From Takakia lepidozioides (taxonomy: Eukaryota > Streptophyta > Takakiopsida > Takakiales > Takakiaceae), in NCBI GenBank assembly GCA_030704615.1, contig CM060732.1:11036001-11100000 (forward strand): 64,000 nucleotides of DNA. Direction: 5' to 3'. Every line of letters starts with the position of its first letter. The first letter of the stretch is position 1. The notes under the pieces are model-generated. The model ran no database searches and was not told the origin of the DNA. It saw only the letters and a program-made list of their open reading frames with translations. The translations under genes and the position numbers were made by a program. Positions 31,690 through 43,688 of this stretch are shown piece by piece.

Positions 31690-33454
31690 GCATACAATGC
31701 AGGTGGCCGTTCAAATGACAATATAAGGTAGTTAATCACTGACCAGAGTCCATTAGAGCTTACCATCACTGTTTCCCAGGAGGCTAATGCCATATTTTGC
31801 AAATAGAACCTCACTATGCTCCATTCCACATCAAATCCAGGCCTGAAAGAGGCATGTCATTGCCTTATCAGGCTGCCATCTTTAAGAAAAAACAGGCCTC
31901 CTCTTCCTTAGAACCAAACAGCCACTGATGCTTTGACCCTTAAACCATCAATCCTCTTTTAAGGCCAAAACTGTACCTAGTCGAAAAATCCACAAGCAAA
32001 GTTGTTACAGATTCAAGACAGGGTAAGATTCACATGTTGTGCTTCAAGAGACAGGGCTGCCAGGCCGAAATGCTCCATCAACGGCAGCAAAGCATAAGTC
32101 AAAAGGAAGCATCAACATGTCAAACCAGGAGCAAGCGGGCCGAAATCGGGGCTGCAGGCAGCAGCCAAATCATGACGCCATACACAGTATGTTCCTTTTG
32201 CTCACATCCTTATCTGCAAGCTCAAGAGAATTCAAAGCAAGTAAGGATCCTCACCTGGTCCCATCACAAGCCCCTACAAAAACCAACAGGTTAGTGAGGA
32301 TTGTGGAACCCCAGGTGAATCACAGACCCCTACACTTGTCATCGATGTCAACTAAAAACCTCAAAAACAAGAGAGAAAGACATGAAGTAAAAGGAACCCT
32401 AATCACCAAAAGCACCTTGAGCGATTGGTGAAGGTAACTCTGCGCCATCGCCACCAGCAAGCCACCTCCAGCACAGCTAAGGAAAAGTGAAGCATACAAG
32501 CGTCTTTGCTAGGTTTAAGAAGGGAGAGAGAGATATATACTTCCCCACAGAAGCGCCGCTGCGAAACATAAAAGCCAGAGGAAGGAAAGAGACGATGCAA
32601 TCACAACGGGGTCTCCCGCCTGTGAGAAGAGACAAGACGCCGCCATTGCGCATCCCCAGGAGCTCGTCCGGCATGGGCACGAAGCAGCAGACAAGGTAGC
32701 AGCAGAACTCAGATGCCATAATTCTCAGCCCGCGAGCTCAAAAGCACGAGGAGTGCTGCTGACGGCGGGAGAGACACCCTAGGGCAAAGCCCGATTTTTT
32801 CATCCGTGCAGGATGAATAATCAACACCATTTATTTCGAAACCCGACGGATGTCATCCGTTAGCTAGGTTTAAACAGTAGGTTATCGGGTAGGGGTTAGG
32901 GTTTCACTCCTTAATTAGCCATAATTAAGGGTAATTAAACAATTCTCCAGGGTCATCATAAGCTGTATTTTTCATCCGGTTTAGATGAAAAAATGTAATA
33001 AGTTCATCTAGTTGGAGAAGGTCCATCAGTAGGATGAAAAAAACAGTACATATCATCCAAGGCAGCGGTTTCTCATCCTAACAGGTAATTCATCATCCCC
33101 TTAAGAAAAGCCTCATCCATTACGGAAAAAAGGCCTAAAGGAGGAATAACATGAATTAATATCCTGGTATTTTTCATCCAGTATGGATGGAAAAAATTAT
33201 AGATAGGATGCCAGTGTCAACCCCTACATAGGTAATTCCTCATTCTCTGGTGACTCATCTGGTATAGATGAAAGTCAGTAAAAGAGGAATGGAAAAATCA
33301 TAGACCCATTTTAGAGGTATTTTAGTGTCCACCCAGGTAATTCATCCGGTATGGATAGAAAAACTTTATAGGGCGGGTGAAAACATTGTTTAGAATCCAT
33401 CCTGTATAGATGGAAAAATATGAAAAGAACACTGATGCAACCGGCCAATTCCGA
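31690..33454 (+). repeat. Repeat unit copy 3 (parts A and B, diverged)
   Basis: Diverged copy of 27866-29498. Part A is recognisable in GCTGCAGGCAGCAGCCA and CTCACCTGGTCCCATCACAAG. Part B is recognisable from TTAGTGAGGATTGTGGAAC through CATAATTCTCAGCCCGCGAGC to the palindrome series near 32975, 33175, 33255, 33344 and 33405. Confidence 0.7.
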
Positions 33455-33642
33455 GGAGGGAGACAGAGGGAGAGAGGGGGCAACAAAGAGAAAAAATAAA
33501 AAATAAAAATAAAATGGGGGGGGGGGGAGTGACCGAGCAGCTGTAGCTGCTGAGCAGCTGCTCAGTCACTCCCCCCCCCCCCCCCCATTTTATTTTTATT
33601 TTTTGGGTTTCCTGATCTCTCCCTCTCTCTCTCCCTCTCTTT
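33455..33642. repeat. G/C-tract foldback element, copy 2
   Basis: Same architecture as 29499-29727: GAGGGAGACAGAGGGAGAG, AATAAAATG, a G tract, GAGTGACCGAGCAGCTG, then the mirrored CAGCTGCTCAGTCACTC, C tract, CATTTTATT, and CTCCCTCTCTCTCTCCCTC. Confidence 0.85.
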
Positions 33643-33689
33643 TAAGCTCCCAACGAGATGAGTTTAAGGTCAGATGGTGGGGTCAGCTG

Positions 33690-34400
33690 TAGCATATGTC
33701 CAACACCAGATATCCTAAGTTAATCGACTCTATATCTTGGAAACAGGACCGCCCACCGACCTGTCAAACAGGCTAAGTCTTGGCAGAAGACAGTAGAAGA
33801 GATTCTCAAGGACCTGGACCTAGAACCGCAAGTCTTCACCCTGCTGGATAAATCTGACTTAGAGACTATAGTGTCCAACCATGTCTGTTGCCATGAGATT
33901 GTCTGATGAAAATGAAGTTAGGCAAAAAACTTCCCTGAACTTGTTTCCAGTCTATGACATGGGGGAGGACATCTTGGATGACCTCAAGGGTCTACCCACT
34001 CTCAGCACTAGACTGAAATTTAAACTCGGGGCAGGAAGCCTTCCTTTGATAAGCAAATAGAAGCAGAGAGGAAAGGGAGAATGCAATTGCCCGTTGTGTC
34101 GGCAACCTGAAGACATTATTCATTTTCTGATACACTGTCCAGGGTTCTCTCACCAAAGAGACGCTCTCTTCAAATCTATCAAGGGAATTGTGCATGTACT
34201 ACTAACTTTGAAAGTGCCGAGGCTGAGCCAAAAGCCCAGCCCCTTCTGAGGCCTAGTTTTTGGGCAACTCACACACAACAGATTGATGCTTGTGTGAAGG
34301 GATTTGTAGAGGATATCTGGAAAACCCGGATTAATTCTATATGTGAAGGTAAGTCTTACTACCAACGTCAGCCCCTGACAGAGGTAGCATCTGTCCCTTT
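33690..34400 (+). pseudogene. LINE-like (non-LTR) retrotransposon 3' remnant
   Basis: Broken frames read WQKTVEEILKDLDLEP, then LSTRLKFKLGAGSLPL, a stop, and CPLCRQPEDIIHFLIHCPGF. The last is the Cys/His zinc motif typical of the C-terminus of plant LINE-type reverse transcriptase proteins (C-x2-C..H-x4-C). Several stops and frame changes make it non-functional. The 3' end is shared with 20811. A further possible LINE-type fragment (LPYGNWKQIERLQRTVCCNY) lies near 36000. Confidence 0.6.
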
Positions 34401-34410
34401 TGTTTCCCCA

Positions 34411-34543
34411 AGAGAGGGGGCAACAAAGGAAAAAAAAAAATGTGGGGGGGGGGATGACTGAGCGGCAGCAGCTACTCAGTCACTTCCCCCCACCTTCTTT
34501 TCTTTTCTTTGTTGCCCCCTGATGTCTCCCTCTCTCTCCCTCT
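34411..34543. repeat. G/C-tract foldback element, copy 3
   Basis: Shortest copy: AGAGAGGGGGCAACAAAGG, a G tract, ATGACTGAGCGGC, then the mirrored GCTACTCAGTCACT, a C tract, CTTTGTTGCCCCCTGATG and TCTCCCTCTCTCTCCCTC. The ends GGGGGCAACAAAG and CTTTGTTGCCCCC pair perfectly. Confidence 0.85.
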
Positions 34544-34699
34544 GGAAATTGGGTTTATGGAATTGTTGTCCTGACTTCCATCTTTGAAAAATTTGAAAAA
34601 TTTGAAAAATTGGGTTGCAGGGAATTTTGGATGTTTTTAATCCAAAATACATTTTTTTTCCCTAGTAAAACATTTCTTCACTAATACCTGTGAGGTTTT

Positions 34700-35015
34700 T
34701 TGCTTCATCCGAACAATCAACCCGGAATATACTGATTGCAAAACTCCCGTCAGATTTTATTTTTTCAATCCAACCTGGATGAAAAAATGACTTCATCTGA
34801 CAGGACCTAAATACGGGGCAAGACAGGTATAAAAAAGTTTTTAAAAAAAAAACCCCCCCGATGTTTTTCATCTAACCTAGATGAAAAGCGGACTGCATCC
34901 GTCGAGTTCAAGACAAGATGAACGTACGATGTCTTTCATCTTCCGCGAATGAGAAATGGACAACGTCCGTCGGGCATACAGGCTGGCGGATGTTTTTCAT
35001 CCTGAGAAGGATGAA
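34700..35015. repeat. Degenerate palindrome cluster
   Basis: Further TTTTTCATC..GATGAAAA inverted motifs (near 34765, 34865, 34930, 34993) related to the 26.3, 29.3 and 33.2 kb palindromes. The spacers contain GTCGGG or GTCGAG. No gene. Confidence 0.55.
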
Positions 35016-37043
35016 TGACAGGCCCGACAGGGGAAAACCCTGCGCAACCCTAATGTCTTTCTTTTTGCGTTGCGAGAGCGCGCGCGATGGCGGCTTGGGA
35101 GGAGCGATGGTGCTCGTGCTGCAGATACCATGAGCGGCCAATCCTTGAGTGTTTATGGCTCCTGTGAACGCCGCCTATGCGGGCTCTTTAAGGCGATGGC
35201 GGTGGCTTAGAGATGAGGGAAGATTCACTGTCTCATTTGTCTGTTTTTTTCTGCACAAGGGAACCATGGCAATGATGGCGGAGGTACCACCTACTTGCTT
35301 ATGAAGTTTCCTAGGAGCCCTCCTCTGGATCTTTGATGAATGGCGGCGTCTTGGTAAAACAAGGAAGTCTTTCTCTCCCTCCCTTTATAAACCCTACCTT
35401 TTGAGACCAAGCTCTTTTTTTCTTCTGCTTGGCAAGACTTCGCTTTGGTTAAGGTAGCAGTGTTGTGGAGCTGGCGGAGACCTCCCAGCACGGTTAGGCT
35501 TGTGGAGAGATGGCGACTCTCCCCCAAACAGTAAAAAAAAAGGTCATTTTCTGTTTATCTTGCTTCCCTGCTTTCTTTGGCATTCTCTGCGCTTAGATTG
35601 AAGTGTATTTGACCTCGATAGCAAGTGTGGAAGCCTGCTACTCACCTCGTGCATCCTCACTAACTCACAATGCGTTGTGGTTGTTTTTGGGACGGGCACA
35701 GGTGAGGGCTTCCACTTAATATTCTGATGTCTAGGTGTTGCTGGATGCCAAGTGGGATTGCAGAGTAGGGGAATGAATCGCTTGCCAGGGACTCATCTTA
35801 AAATGTTGAAAAACTAAACTACTCTATGGTTTTTCTTGATCCTACCTCTTTCCTTCCTTTATTTTTGAAGAACAAATGTAATGCTTTCTACGATGGGCTA
35901 TTTCGGCCCAGCCAGTGGAAAACCTCTACTTTGTTGTGACAGCCGGATTTATGATGGCTTGTGTGAGAGACACACATTTGTTTTCCAGGCCCTAGTTTGC
36001 TTTGCTTACCTTATGGTAATTGGAAACAAATTGAGAGGCTGCAAAGAACTGTTTGCTGCAACTACTCGGGTACCCATGTTAGAATGGTAGAATGCCCCTG
36101 TTATGTTCCAACCCGGATGGCTTTGTTAGCTAGATGCTTAGGCCAGGGTATGGTGACGTTTCTGCCTGTGGCTATTCGGCTGACACTGAAATATGGCAGC
36201 AATATAACTAGTAACTGGTTTTTGAGGCAGCCAGGGTGGTCAAGTGGAAATACCCCTGGACATGGTGTAATGACATGGTCAAATGTGGAATGATGTGAAT
36301 AGGGTGTATTGACAGTATCATATACTGTCACAGGATGTGTATGCCGTCATTTATCTTTACCTTGCTGTATCATGAATTTTGATTTTCAGTTGTTGCAAGA
36401 AATAAAGGTATAAGGGTATTCTGGAAAACTTACTAGACATATCCACCTCCCCTGTGGGGGCAAGTTGTGTTGCAGACCAGTCTAAACAAATACTGGCAGG
36501 GCAAGGTATTTAAATCTGTGATATCCAAGTGTTCTTTTAAAAAAAAAAAACCTCCATGACACCCATGGGGTTTGAGTAAGTATGCTTGGATTACAGCTTG
36601 CAGAAAGTAAATCTGTATGACCATTTGACCTGCACCACATCAAGGCCAAAATATGGCCAAGTACCCGCCATCCCACCCAGACCTCTGAATGTATATCATG
36701 ATCATGACTGGTGGTCAATCAGCATCAGTGGCATACCCTTTGGGTTATGAATAATACTGACATGAACACATTACTGTGCATGGATGTAATTCTGGATTTT
36801 TTAAGCTTGATGATTGATGGATGGTGCCACTGTTAAGTGGCTGATATGTCTGATTATTCTTTCATGACAACGACCCTAGGGGTCCTGTCTTTGTCTTGAC
36901 ATGACAAAAAATATCTTCCCTCTCTCACTATCCAGTATGCTTAGTGGTTTCTGCATACACTATCCTTTGGTTACCAGGCTAAATTTCCAATTTATGTGCA
37001 GAGTTCCACCAAACACACTCCGGAATGGATTGCTGAGCTGCAG
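35016..37043. other. Intergenic or degenerate transposon sequence
   Basis: No confident gene. Minus-strand short ORFs (35527-35291) and plus-strand ones near 35.9-36.3 kb have no firm family match apart from the weak LINE-like patch near 36000. Confidence 0.35.
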
Positions 37044-37830
37044 GCCATGGATATCAGCCACCGGTGCCCCCTCCAATCCCTGCTATTCAGGCTGTTTTGG
37101 CACAAACAAAGCCAACGGATTTCCATTCTAAAGTGCAAGCATTGGACTCAGCAGCTATTGATTCAGGTGATGACAATCCAATCCTGTTGCTTGAGACTTT
37201 GGCCCTAGAGAACTGGGTTAAGCTGTCCCTATCTGCAAATAAAAATGGCAAGTACATGATCAGGCTGATTGATTATCATGAACGTATGCCTACTATCCTT
37301 GAAGAGGATACCAAAGAACTCACGGAGTGTGGTCTTAAAGGAGAAAAGATTGAGGCTGCACTACGTCTGGCTAACCCTGAAGACGAACAGGCCCCTTCTA
37401 CCCAGAAATTGTCCTCCAATGTTGAGCAGGATTTTATCCTCTCCGTCAGCAATCACCCGCTTTTAAGTCACATGTGTCTCCCCGAACATGAAATTGATGC
37501 GGTGAAGGATTTTTGTGAGCATGTGGAAATGTCACAGGTGAAACAAGACAGGGCAGCAGGCGCTACCCCGGGAAATCAGCAATTTGTCCCTTGGATGCCT
37601 CCTCGCTCTGTTGAGCTTGACATGGCCAACAACGAGCACATGATGTGGCACCCGCAAGCCAACATCAACCTCTTAGCACCCATCTCCATCGAGATGTGGA
37701 TGAAGTGGGGTAACATCACTGATGCTGAACACCTACGTTGTTATCATGATGCTATAGATGGTTTCCAGAGATTCAAAAAGGAGCCCATCGCAGTTGCATG
37801 GCCCTTAAAAACATTTTATTATAAGCTATG
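37044..37830 (+). pseudogene. Unidentified protein fragment cut by an LTR
   Basis: Open frame of about 260 residues on the plus strand, possibly an exon starting after CTGCAG at 37043. It is Pro-rich at the start (PPVPPPIPAIQAV), then acidic and helical with NPILLLETLALENWVKLSLS and LLAPISIEMWMKWGN. I do not recognise the family; a plant-specific protein or the gag of an unknown element are both possible. The frame runs straight into the LTR that begins at 37831, and its stop (37883-37885) lies inside the LTR, so the gene was interrupted by the retrotransposon insertion or ends there by chance. Confidence 0.35.
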
Positions 37831-39420
37831 TGTCGCGCACCTCACTTCGGTAAGCTCCCCTTCAAGTCATAGTTACTCGCTTTGATGCGCGCGCCTAACT
37901 CCCAACCTAGCCGCCGGGCCAACTTGGAGCTTCGGCTGCTCACCGGGACATAACGGTCCCCCTTTTCTCCACCAACAGACCCTCCACCAATTTGGGCCTA
38001 GTGGAAATTCCCTTTGGTAGATGGCAGTTCGGAATAGCTCCTCACTCCTTGGTCGCTTTCCGGCTCGCACGCTTACTCAGTAGTTTTTGGTCACCAACGG
38101 GCTTGCACCGTTCTCGGGGTTACTACTCCCTATATATACTTCTGTGGCTGTCCGCAGGGGTTTCACAAACAACCATGTCATTTTATGGTGAACCACCACG
38201 AAGACCCTCGATTCCCGGTGATGAGTCGCGGTGAATCTTAGCCCACCCACCACGGCCCCATTGGACCGTGGTGAGTCCCAAGACTCCCCACGACTCCCAC
38301 CACAAGGTCTCCGCCCCATGGTGAGTCCTATGCCACCCCCACTAAGTCCCACTAAGCTACCACCACCCCTTGTGGAGCCACCGCAACCCGGTGTGCGGGG
38401 CTCCACCTAGTGAGCGCCTCCGCCTCCTTGAGTGCCTTGGGCACTCAAGGGTGCTTCAGCCCCCCATACCTATTGCTGCCACCGTCCCCACCACAGGGGC
38501 AGCCCCTCTGCGTCCCGACCCCTTGCCCTCAAGGCAAAGGGCTGCGACACACACCCCTACCAATAGGGAGTCGATGTCCTCATCGACTTGTCCATTTTGT
38601 AGAAACGAACATCCAAGTTGTGGCGTCCCACATCAAGGAATTTGTTTCCGCACCATGGCGTCCCATGGCAAAGAACCAAACCCCACACTTGACTCTACTT
38701 TCCACTAGCTAATTCGGCCGACTTCCTCCAAGTCTCGGCCAAGGGTGGAGCCTCTCAAGCTCCACCCAGTGCACTCTTCTTGGCCTACTTCAAAGCCAAG
38801 GAATGATCCTCCCCGAGGATCGAATCGCCTTACTGCAACAACATTGCTTGCGACCGCTCATGATGCCACTTTTGGCATCACCTTGAGCAAGGGTTCACCT
38901 TCAACCCTTTTTGACTAGGAAGATAACCTTGAACCAACCGTGTGCCCCAACCACTACAATTGGGTCCGCCTTGGAATGCTGGCCTGAGGTACGGGAACAC
39001 GCCGAAGCCGCACTACCACTTCGTCCCGAGGCTACACGATTATAGTACGTGAACGGAAGCACGTAGCTTCCGCGTTAGCCCGCACTACAAGGCAACCCCC
39101 TCGGTAGCGCAGTTATAGTACGCGCACGCGCCAGGTGCGCACTAGCACGTGAACTCCCAAAGAAGGCGCAAGTTTCCTTGCCCCTTGGATGGGAGTCACT
39201 CGATTTTGGCACTGCCCAAACACACGATTAATCCAATTTACCTCTCCCACTTTTGTAAGCTAGCATGCATTCTACACACTAGCTAACCAACCATACCATG
39301 CATCACCATTCCAAACAAAATAAGAGGCGCAATATTTGGAAACCATTTTATTTATAACAAAATTTGTACAACACAAGTTTTTGCAATCGGATTCATGAGC
39401 TAGCTAAACCGGGCTAAGCA
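37831..39420 (-). repeat. 3' LTR of the outer Ty3/Gypsy element
   Basis: Bounded by TG..CA (TGTCGCGCACC at 37831 and GGGCTAAGCA ending at 39420), next to the polypurine tract on its internal side. There is no second copy in the window to confirm the limits, so the outer edge at 37831 is inferred from the TG and from the end of homology with the broken ORF. Confidence 0.6.
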
Positions 39421-42400
39421 TGCATTTCCTCCCCCACGATCCAAGGTTGATGTCCCCATCAATGCTTCTTCCGCTTTTGAGGTCGAAAGCTGCAACCGCC
39501 TCGGATGCGTTTCCCATTTCTGAGGCACGCACCCAAGATGCCTCCACATGATGATAGCCCTTCCATTTCACGAGATACTCCGTTTCTCGATTCTTGAACC
39601 TCCTCGACTTAAGCACTGCCTCCACCTCGTACTCAGGTTCATTTTCATTATCCAACAGCATAGGTGGCAGACGCAACACTTGATGCCGATTCGGACGCGC
39701 TTCATCTTTGAAGTACGGCTTCAAAAGGGAGACATGGAATACCAGATGCACCTTGCTGTTTGCCGGTAGCTCCAATTCATACACATCCTCATTCATAACC
39801 TTCCGGATGCGAAAGAGTCCCGCATACGGAGGTACGAACTTTGGGCTCACTTCCGGAGGTAGTCGGAAATTCTTGATGTTCAACCAGACCTCCGTGCCTG
39901 CCTCAAACTTAACTTCCATCCACTTCCGATTTGTCTGCTGTTCATATCGTTTCCTAGCTTTGGCAATGTTGTACTTTGCGAGCTTTAACAAACGCTTGCG
40001 TTCTTCCAGCATCGCTGCTGCTGCTGGTTCCTCAACGTCTTGGGCGGCCCAACTTGTCGGCATCAAAGGTGCTTTTCCATAGACCAATACGAAAGGGGAA
40101 ACTCCCGTTGCGGAGTGTTTTGTGTTATTATAACAGAACTTTGCCCCATCCAAGTGCTCCACCCAGTCCGATTGGTCTGCCGACACGTAATTCCACAAGA
40201 TCTGCTTCACCACGGAATTCACCCTTTCCGTTTGGTCGTCCGTCGTAGGTTGGAAGGCGGTGCTCATCTTGAGCCTCGTCCCCATCTTCTTCCAAAGTGC
40301 TCTCCAAAATTTACTCGTAAACTTTGGATTGCGGTCCGAGACAATATCCTTCGGGAGTCCATGATGCTTAAAGACGTGGGCGAAGTAAAGTCACCTCGTC
40401 TCCTGCGCCGTTGCCGTCTCCTTGGTGAGGATGAAATGACCATTTTACTGAACATGTCTATCACCACCATGATCGCATCGAATCCTTTTGACAGCGGCAT
40501 AGTAGTCATGAAATCCATCGAGACACTTTCCCAAGACCCCTCTGGAATCGGCAAGGGTTGTAACAGTCCCGCTTGCTTTTTGTACTCGCTCCGGTTTTGT
40601 TTGCATGTGGTGCATGTCTTGACATACTCCTCGGCCTCCTCCCTCAGTTTGGGCCAAAAATACTCTTTCTTCAAGAGTGCCGCGGTGCGCTTGGCTCCGC
40701 CGTGGCCTGCAAGCGGGCCATCATGGCATTCCCTCAAGAGACTATCTCTGATCCCTCCCTTCGGCACGTAGAGGCGCTTTTGCTTATACTGGAGCAGTCC
40801 ATTTTGCAAGTGGAATTGCGATTTAACCCCCATCCTCAAGTCCCGCATCACGGACTTTGCCATCTCATCCTTCCGGTAAGCCTTCCGGATCTTCCTTTGG
40901 AGCATCGTCTCGCCCCTGTACACCAACATGAGCTGTTGTTTTCTACTTAAAGCATCGGCCACCACATTGTCTCGTCCCGGTTTGTACTGGATATCCACGT
41001 CGAACACCGCCAAAGTATCTTGCCACCTAAGTTGTTTTGGGGACAACTTAGGGTGCGTGGCAAAATACTTCATCGTGACATTGTCTGTGAACACCTTCAC
41101 CGGGTTGGAACCAACATAGTGGCGCCAAAGCTCAAGGCAATGCACCACCGCCTTCATTTCCTTCTCATGCATAGGCCACCGTCGCTCTACTTCATTCAGT
41201 TTCTTATTTTCGTAAGCCACTGGACGTCCATCCTGCATGAGTACACCCCCTATAGCGAAGTCCGATGCATCCGTATGAATCTCAAATGGACGGTCGAACT
41301 CCGGGATTTTGAGGACTGGAGCTTCTGCCATCCGCTACTTCAACTCGGCAAAAGCTTGACCACAAAAGATGTTCCATACCCAGACTTTGGATTTACACAG
41401 AAGGTCTGACGGCGGCCCCACGATCTTGGCAAAATTTCTCACATACTTCCGGTAATAGGAGGCGAGTCCTAGGAAGGATCGCACTCCCGGGACCGAAGTC
41501 GGAGGCTCCCAGTCCAAGATCGCCCTCACCTTTTTGTCATCCATTTTGATCCCATCCTGTGTAATCATATGCCCCAGGAACTCCACTTTTGTGGCCCCGA
41601 ATTCGCACTTTGAAGCTTTGGCATACAGCTTCCCTTCCCGCAATTTCTGGAACACCCTTTTGAGGTGCTTCAGGTGTTCTTCATTTGTTTTCGAGTACAC
41701 CAAGATGTCGTCGATGTACACGATCACAAAGTCATCCAGCCACTCCTGGAAAATGTGTTCATTAACGTGCTAAAGGTCGCGGGTGCGTTGATGAGTCCAA
41801 AAGGCATCACCAAGAACTCATATGAACCATATCTTGTCCTGCACGCGGTTTTCTCCTCATCTCCTTCCACCACTCGGATTTGATGGTAGCCGGAGCGCAA
41901 ATCGATCCGGCTGAAATACTTTGCTCCTGCCAACCGATCGAAGAGGTCGTCAATTCTTGGCAAAGGGTACCGGTTCTTGATAGTCACCTTATTCAGAGCC
42001 CTGTAGTCGACACACATCTGCAGCGTCCCATCCTTCTTGTCTGCGAATAGCACCAGGGCTTCGTAAGGTGACTTACTCGGCCGGATGTACCCCTTTGACA
42101 TTAGATCCTTGAGTTGAGTCTTCAGCTCGACCAACTCTCTGTGGCTCAACCGGTAGGGCGCCTTGGCAGGCGGCTCCGATCCCGGTATCACCTCAATCTT
42201 GTGGTCAACTCCCCTTCGAGGTGGCAAGCCGCTTGGTAAATCCTCCGGCATCACATCCTGGTATTTCTCCAAAATCCCCTTGATCCAATCTGGGCTCGAC
42301 TCCCCATCGCCTTCTCCCTTCACTTGTCTTACATAAAGCAAAAACTGGGGTTTGTGTGACTCCTCCACGACCCACTCCTTTGCTGACAACAGGTTTATTC

Positions 42401-43004
42401 GCCCTCCCACTGGGTTGGGCATTTCCGACACTCTTAAAACTTCGCCACCATTCCCACACGGTAGCGTGACTACTCTCTTACGGCCATCTATAACCGCTCC
42501 GGATTTGCTCAAAAAGGTCATCCCCAAAATGAGATCCACTCCATCGATCTCACAAATGGTGAAGTTCTCACGTCCCTCCCAATTCCCGAGCTGAAGAGGA
42601 CATCGAACGCCAACCTCGTCGCCAATTGTGGTTCTATTTTAGCAGAACGTACCTCAATAGAGGCCCCCACATCACTTGTCGGGAGTCCCAGCTTCCGTGC
42701 CGTTGCCGGTGTCATGAAAGAGTGCGACACTTCTGTGTCCACCAACAACGACACGTTAGTTCCGGAAATTATCCCACTCACAAACAATAACTGACTCCCT
42801 TTACGCAGGGCGTTAGTTTCTTGATACAACTCACAAAAGTAGTTGTCTACCTTGCAAGTCTTGGCGACCATTGCTTCCACCAAGTGGCTGATGGAATCTT
42901 CCGACAGCTCTGTGGTCGCCCGAGTCATGTTCAATTGTCGGGGATTTGCGCACTTCTTAGTCATGTGCTCGGGCTCCCCGCAATTAAAGTACACTCCATC
43001 GAAG
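39404..43004 (-). pseudogene. Outer element pol: protease, RT, RNase H, integrase, chromodomain
   Basis: From 43004 leftwards: zinc knuckle CGEPEHMTKKC, protease LLVDTEVSHSFM (the usual DTG is DTE here), RT with [15 protein letters not shown] and VYIDDILVYS, RNase H with FEIHTDASDFAIGGVL, integrase zinc HGGAKRT..CTTCKQNR and core TTDDQTERVN, and chromodomain EYLVKWKGYHHVEASW. Frameshifts at about 42518, 41725, 41330 and 40280 break it. The chromodomain places it among the chromoviruses, which target heterochromatin through histone marks. Not functional as it stands. Confidence 0.88.
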
Positions 43005-43441
43005 TGTAACACCCGGGATCTATACAAAGTAGAATAAAAGTACTTCTCAACTTTTTCCCAAAACAACTCGATGTTTCCTAGGCTTTCATTGCAGGTTTAT
43101 ATACCCTTCACAATATGATTATTTTAAAGGTTTGACTTGAGAGCCTCAAGTCAAAGCTTCATAAAGTCAACCTTCCTAGGTTTGACATATTCTTCACAAT
43201 ACGACTTTGTCAAAGATACTTGCTAAAGTCAACCTTCATAGGTTTGACATATTCTCTACAATATGACTTTATCAAAGATTTGACCTACTCTCCATAATAT
43301 GAATATCTTAGAGGTTTGACTTGAGAGCCTCAAGTCAAACTTCCTTAAGTCAAACTTCTTAGGATCCTTCCTAGTTATTCTGGAAACTTCTAGGGAACTT
43401 TCCTCCTCCATGTAGAACCTTCTAGATTCTACCTTGTTACA
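43005..43441 (-). repeat. 3' LTR of nested element
   Basis: 437 bp, TGTAACACCCGGGATC..CTACCTTGTTACA on the plus strand, matching 48512-48945 nearly base for base. Contains AGGTTTGACTTGAGAGCCTC and several TTTGACATA-type internal repeats. Confidence 0.95.
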
Positions 43442-43457
43442 ATCCTCCCCTCTTTCA
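43442..43457 (-). other. Polypurine tract of nested element
   Basis: On the minus strand GAAAGAGGGGAGGAT, directly before the 3' LTR. Confidence 0.85.
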
Positions 43458-43688
43458 AGAAGCAACGTCCTCGTTGTTCGAATTTTCAAAAGCTTGAATT
43501 GTCAATTGAGCATTTGCGAGATTTTGCACCGGTTCCCAGGTAGCTTCATATTATGAAAATCCTTTCCATAAAACCAAATACTCCAACACCTCATGTCGCC
43601 CTCGTTTGTATGTGCGTTTTTTCAGAACATGGTCGACCTCCCACTCTTCATTTCTGTCATTCAACTCTGGTAAAGGTTGGTGTGGTTT

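Noticed and set aside
26280-33430. CRISPR-like impression from regularly spaced palindromic repeats
   Set aside because: Plant nuclear context, variable repeats, similar rather than unique spacers, and no cas genes.
40040-40771. 243-residue plus-strand ORF
   Set aside because: Antisense of the retrotransposon integrase and RNase H region.
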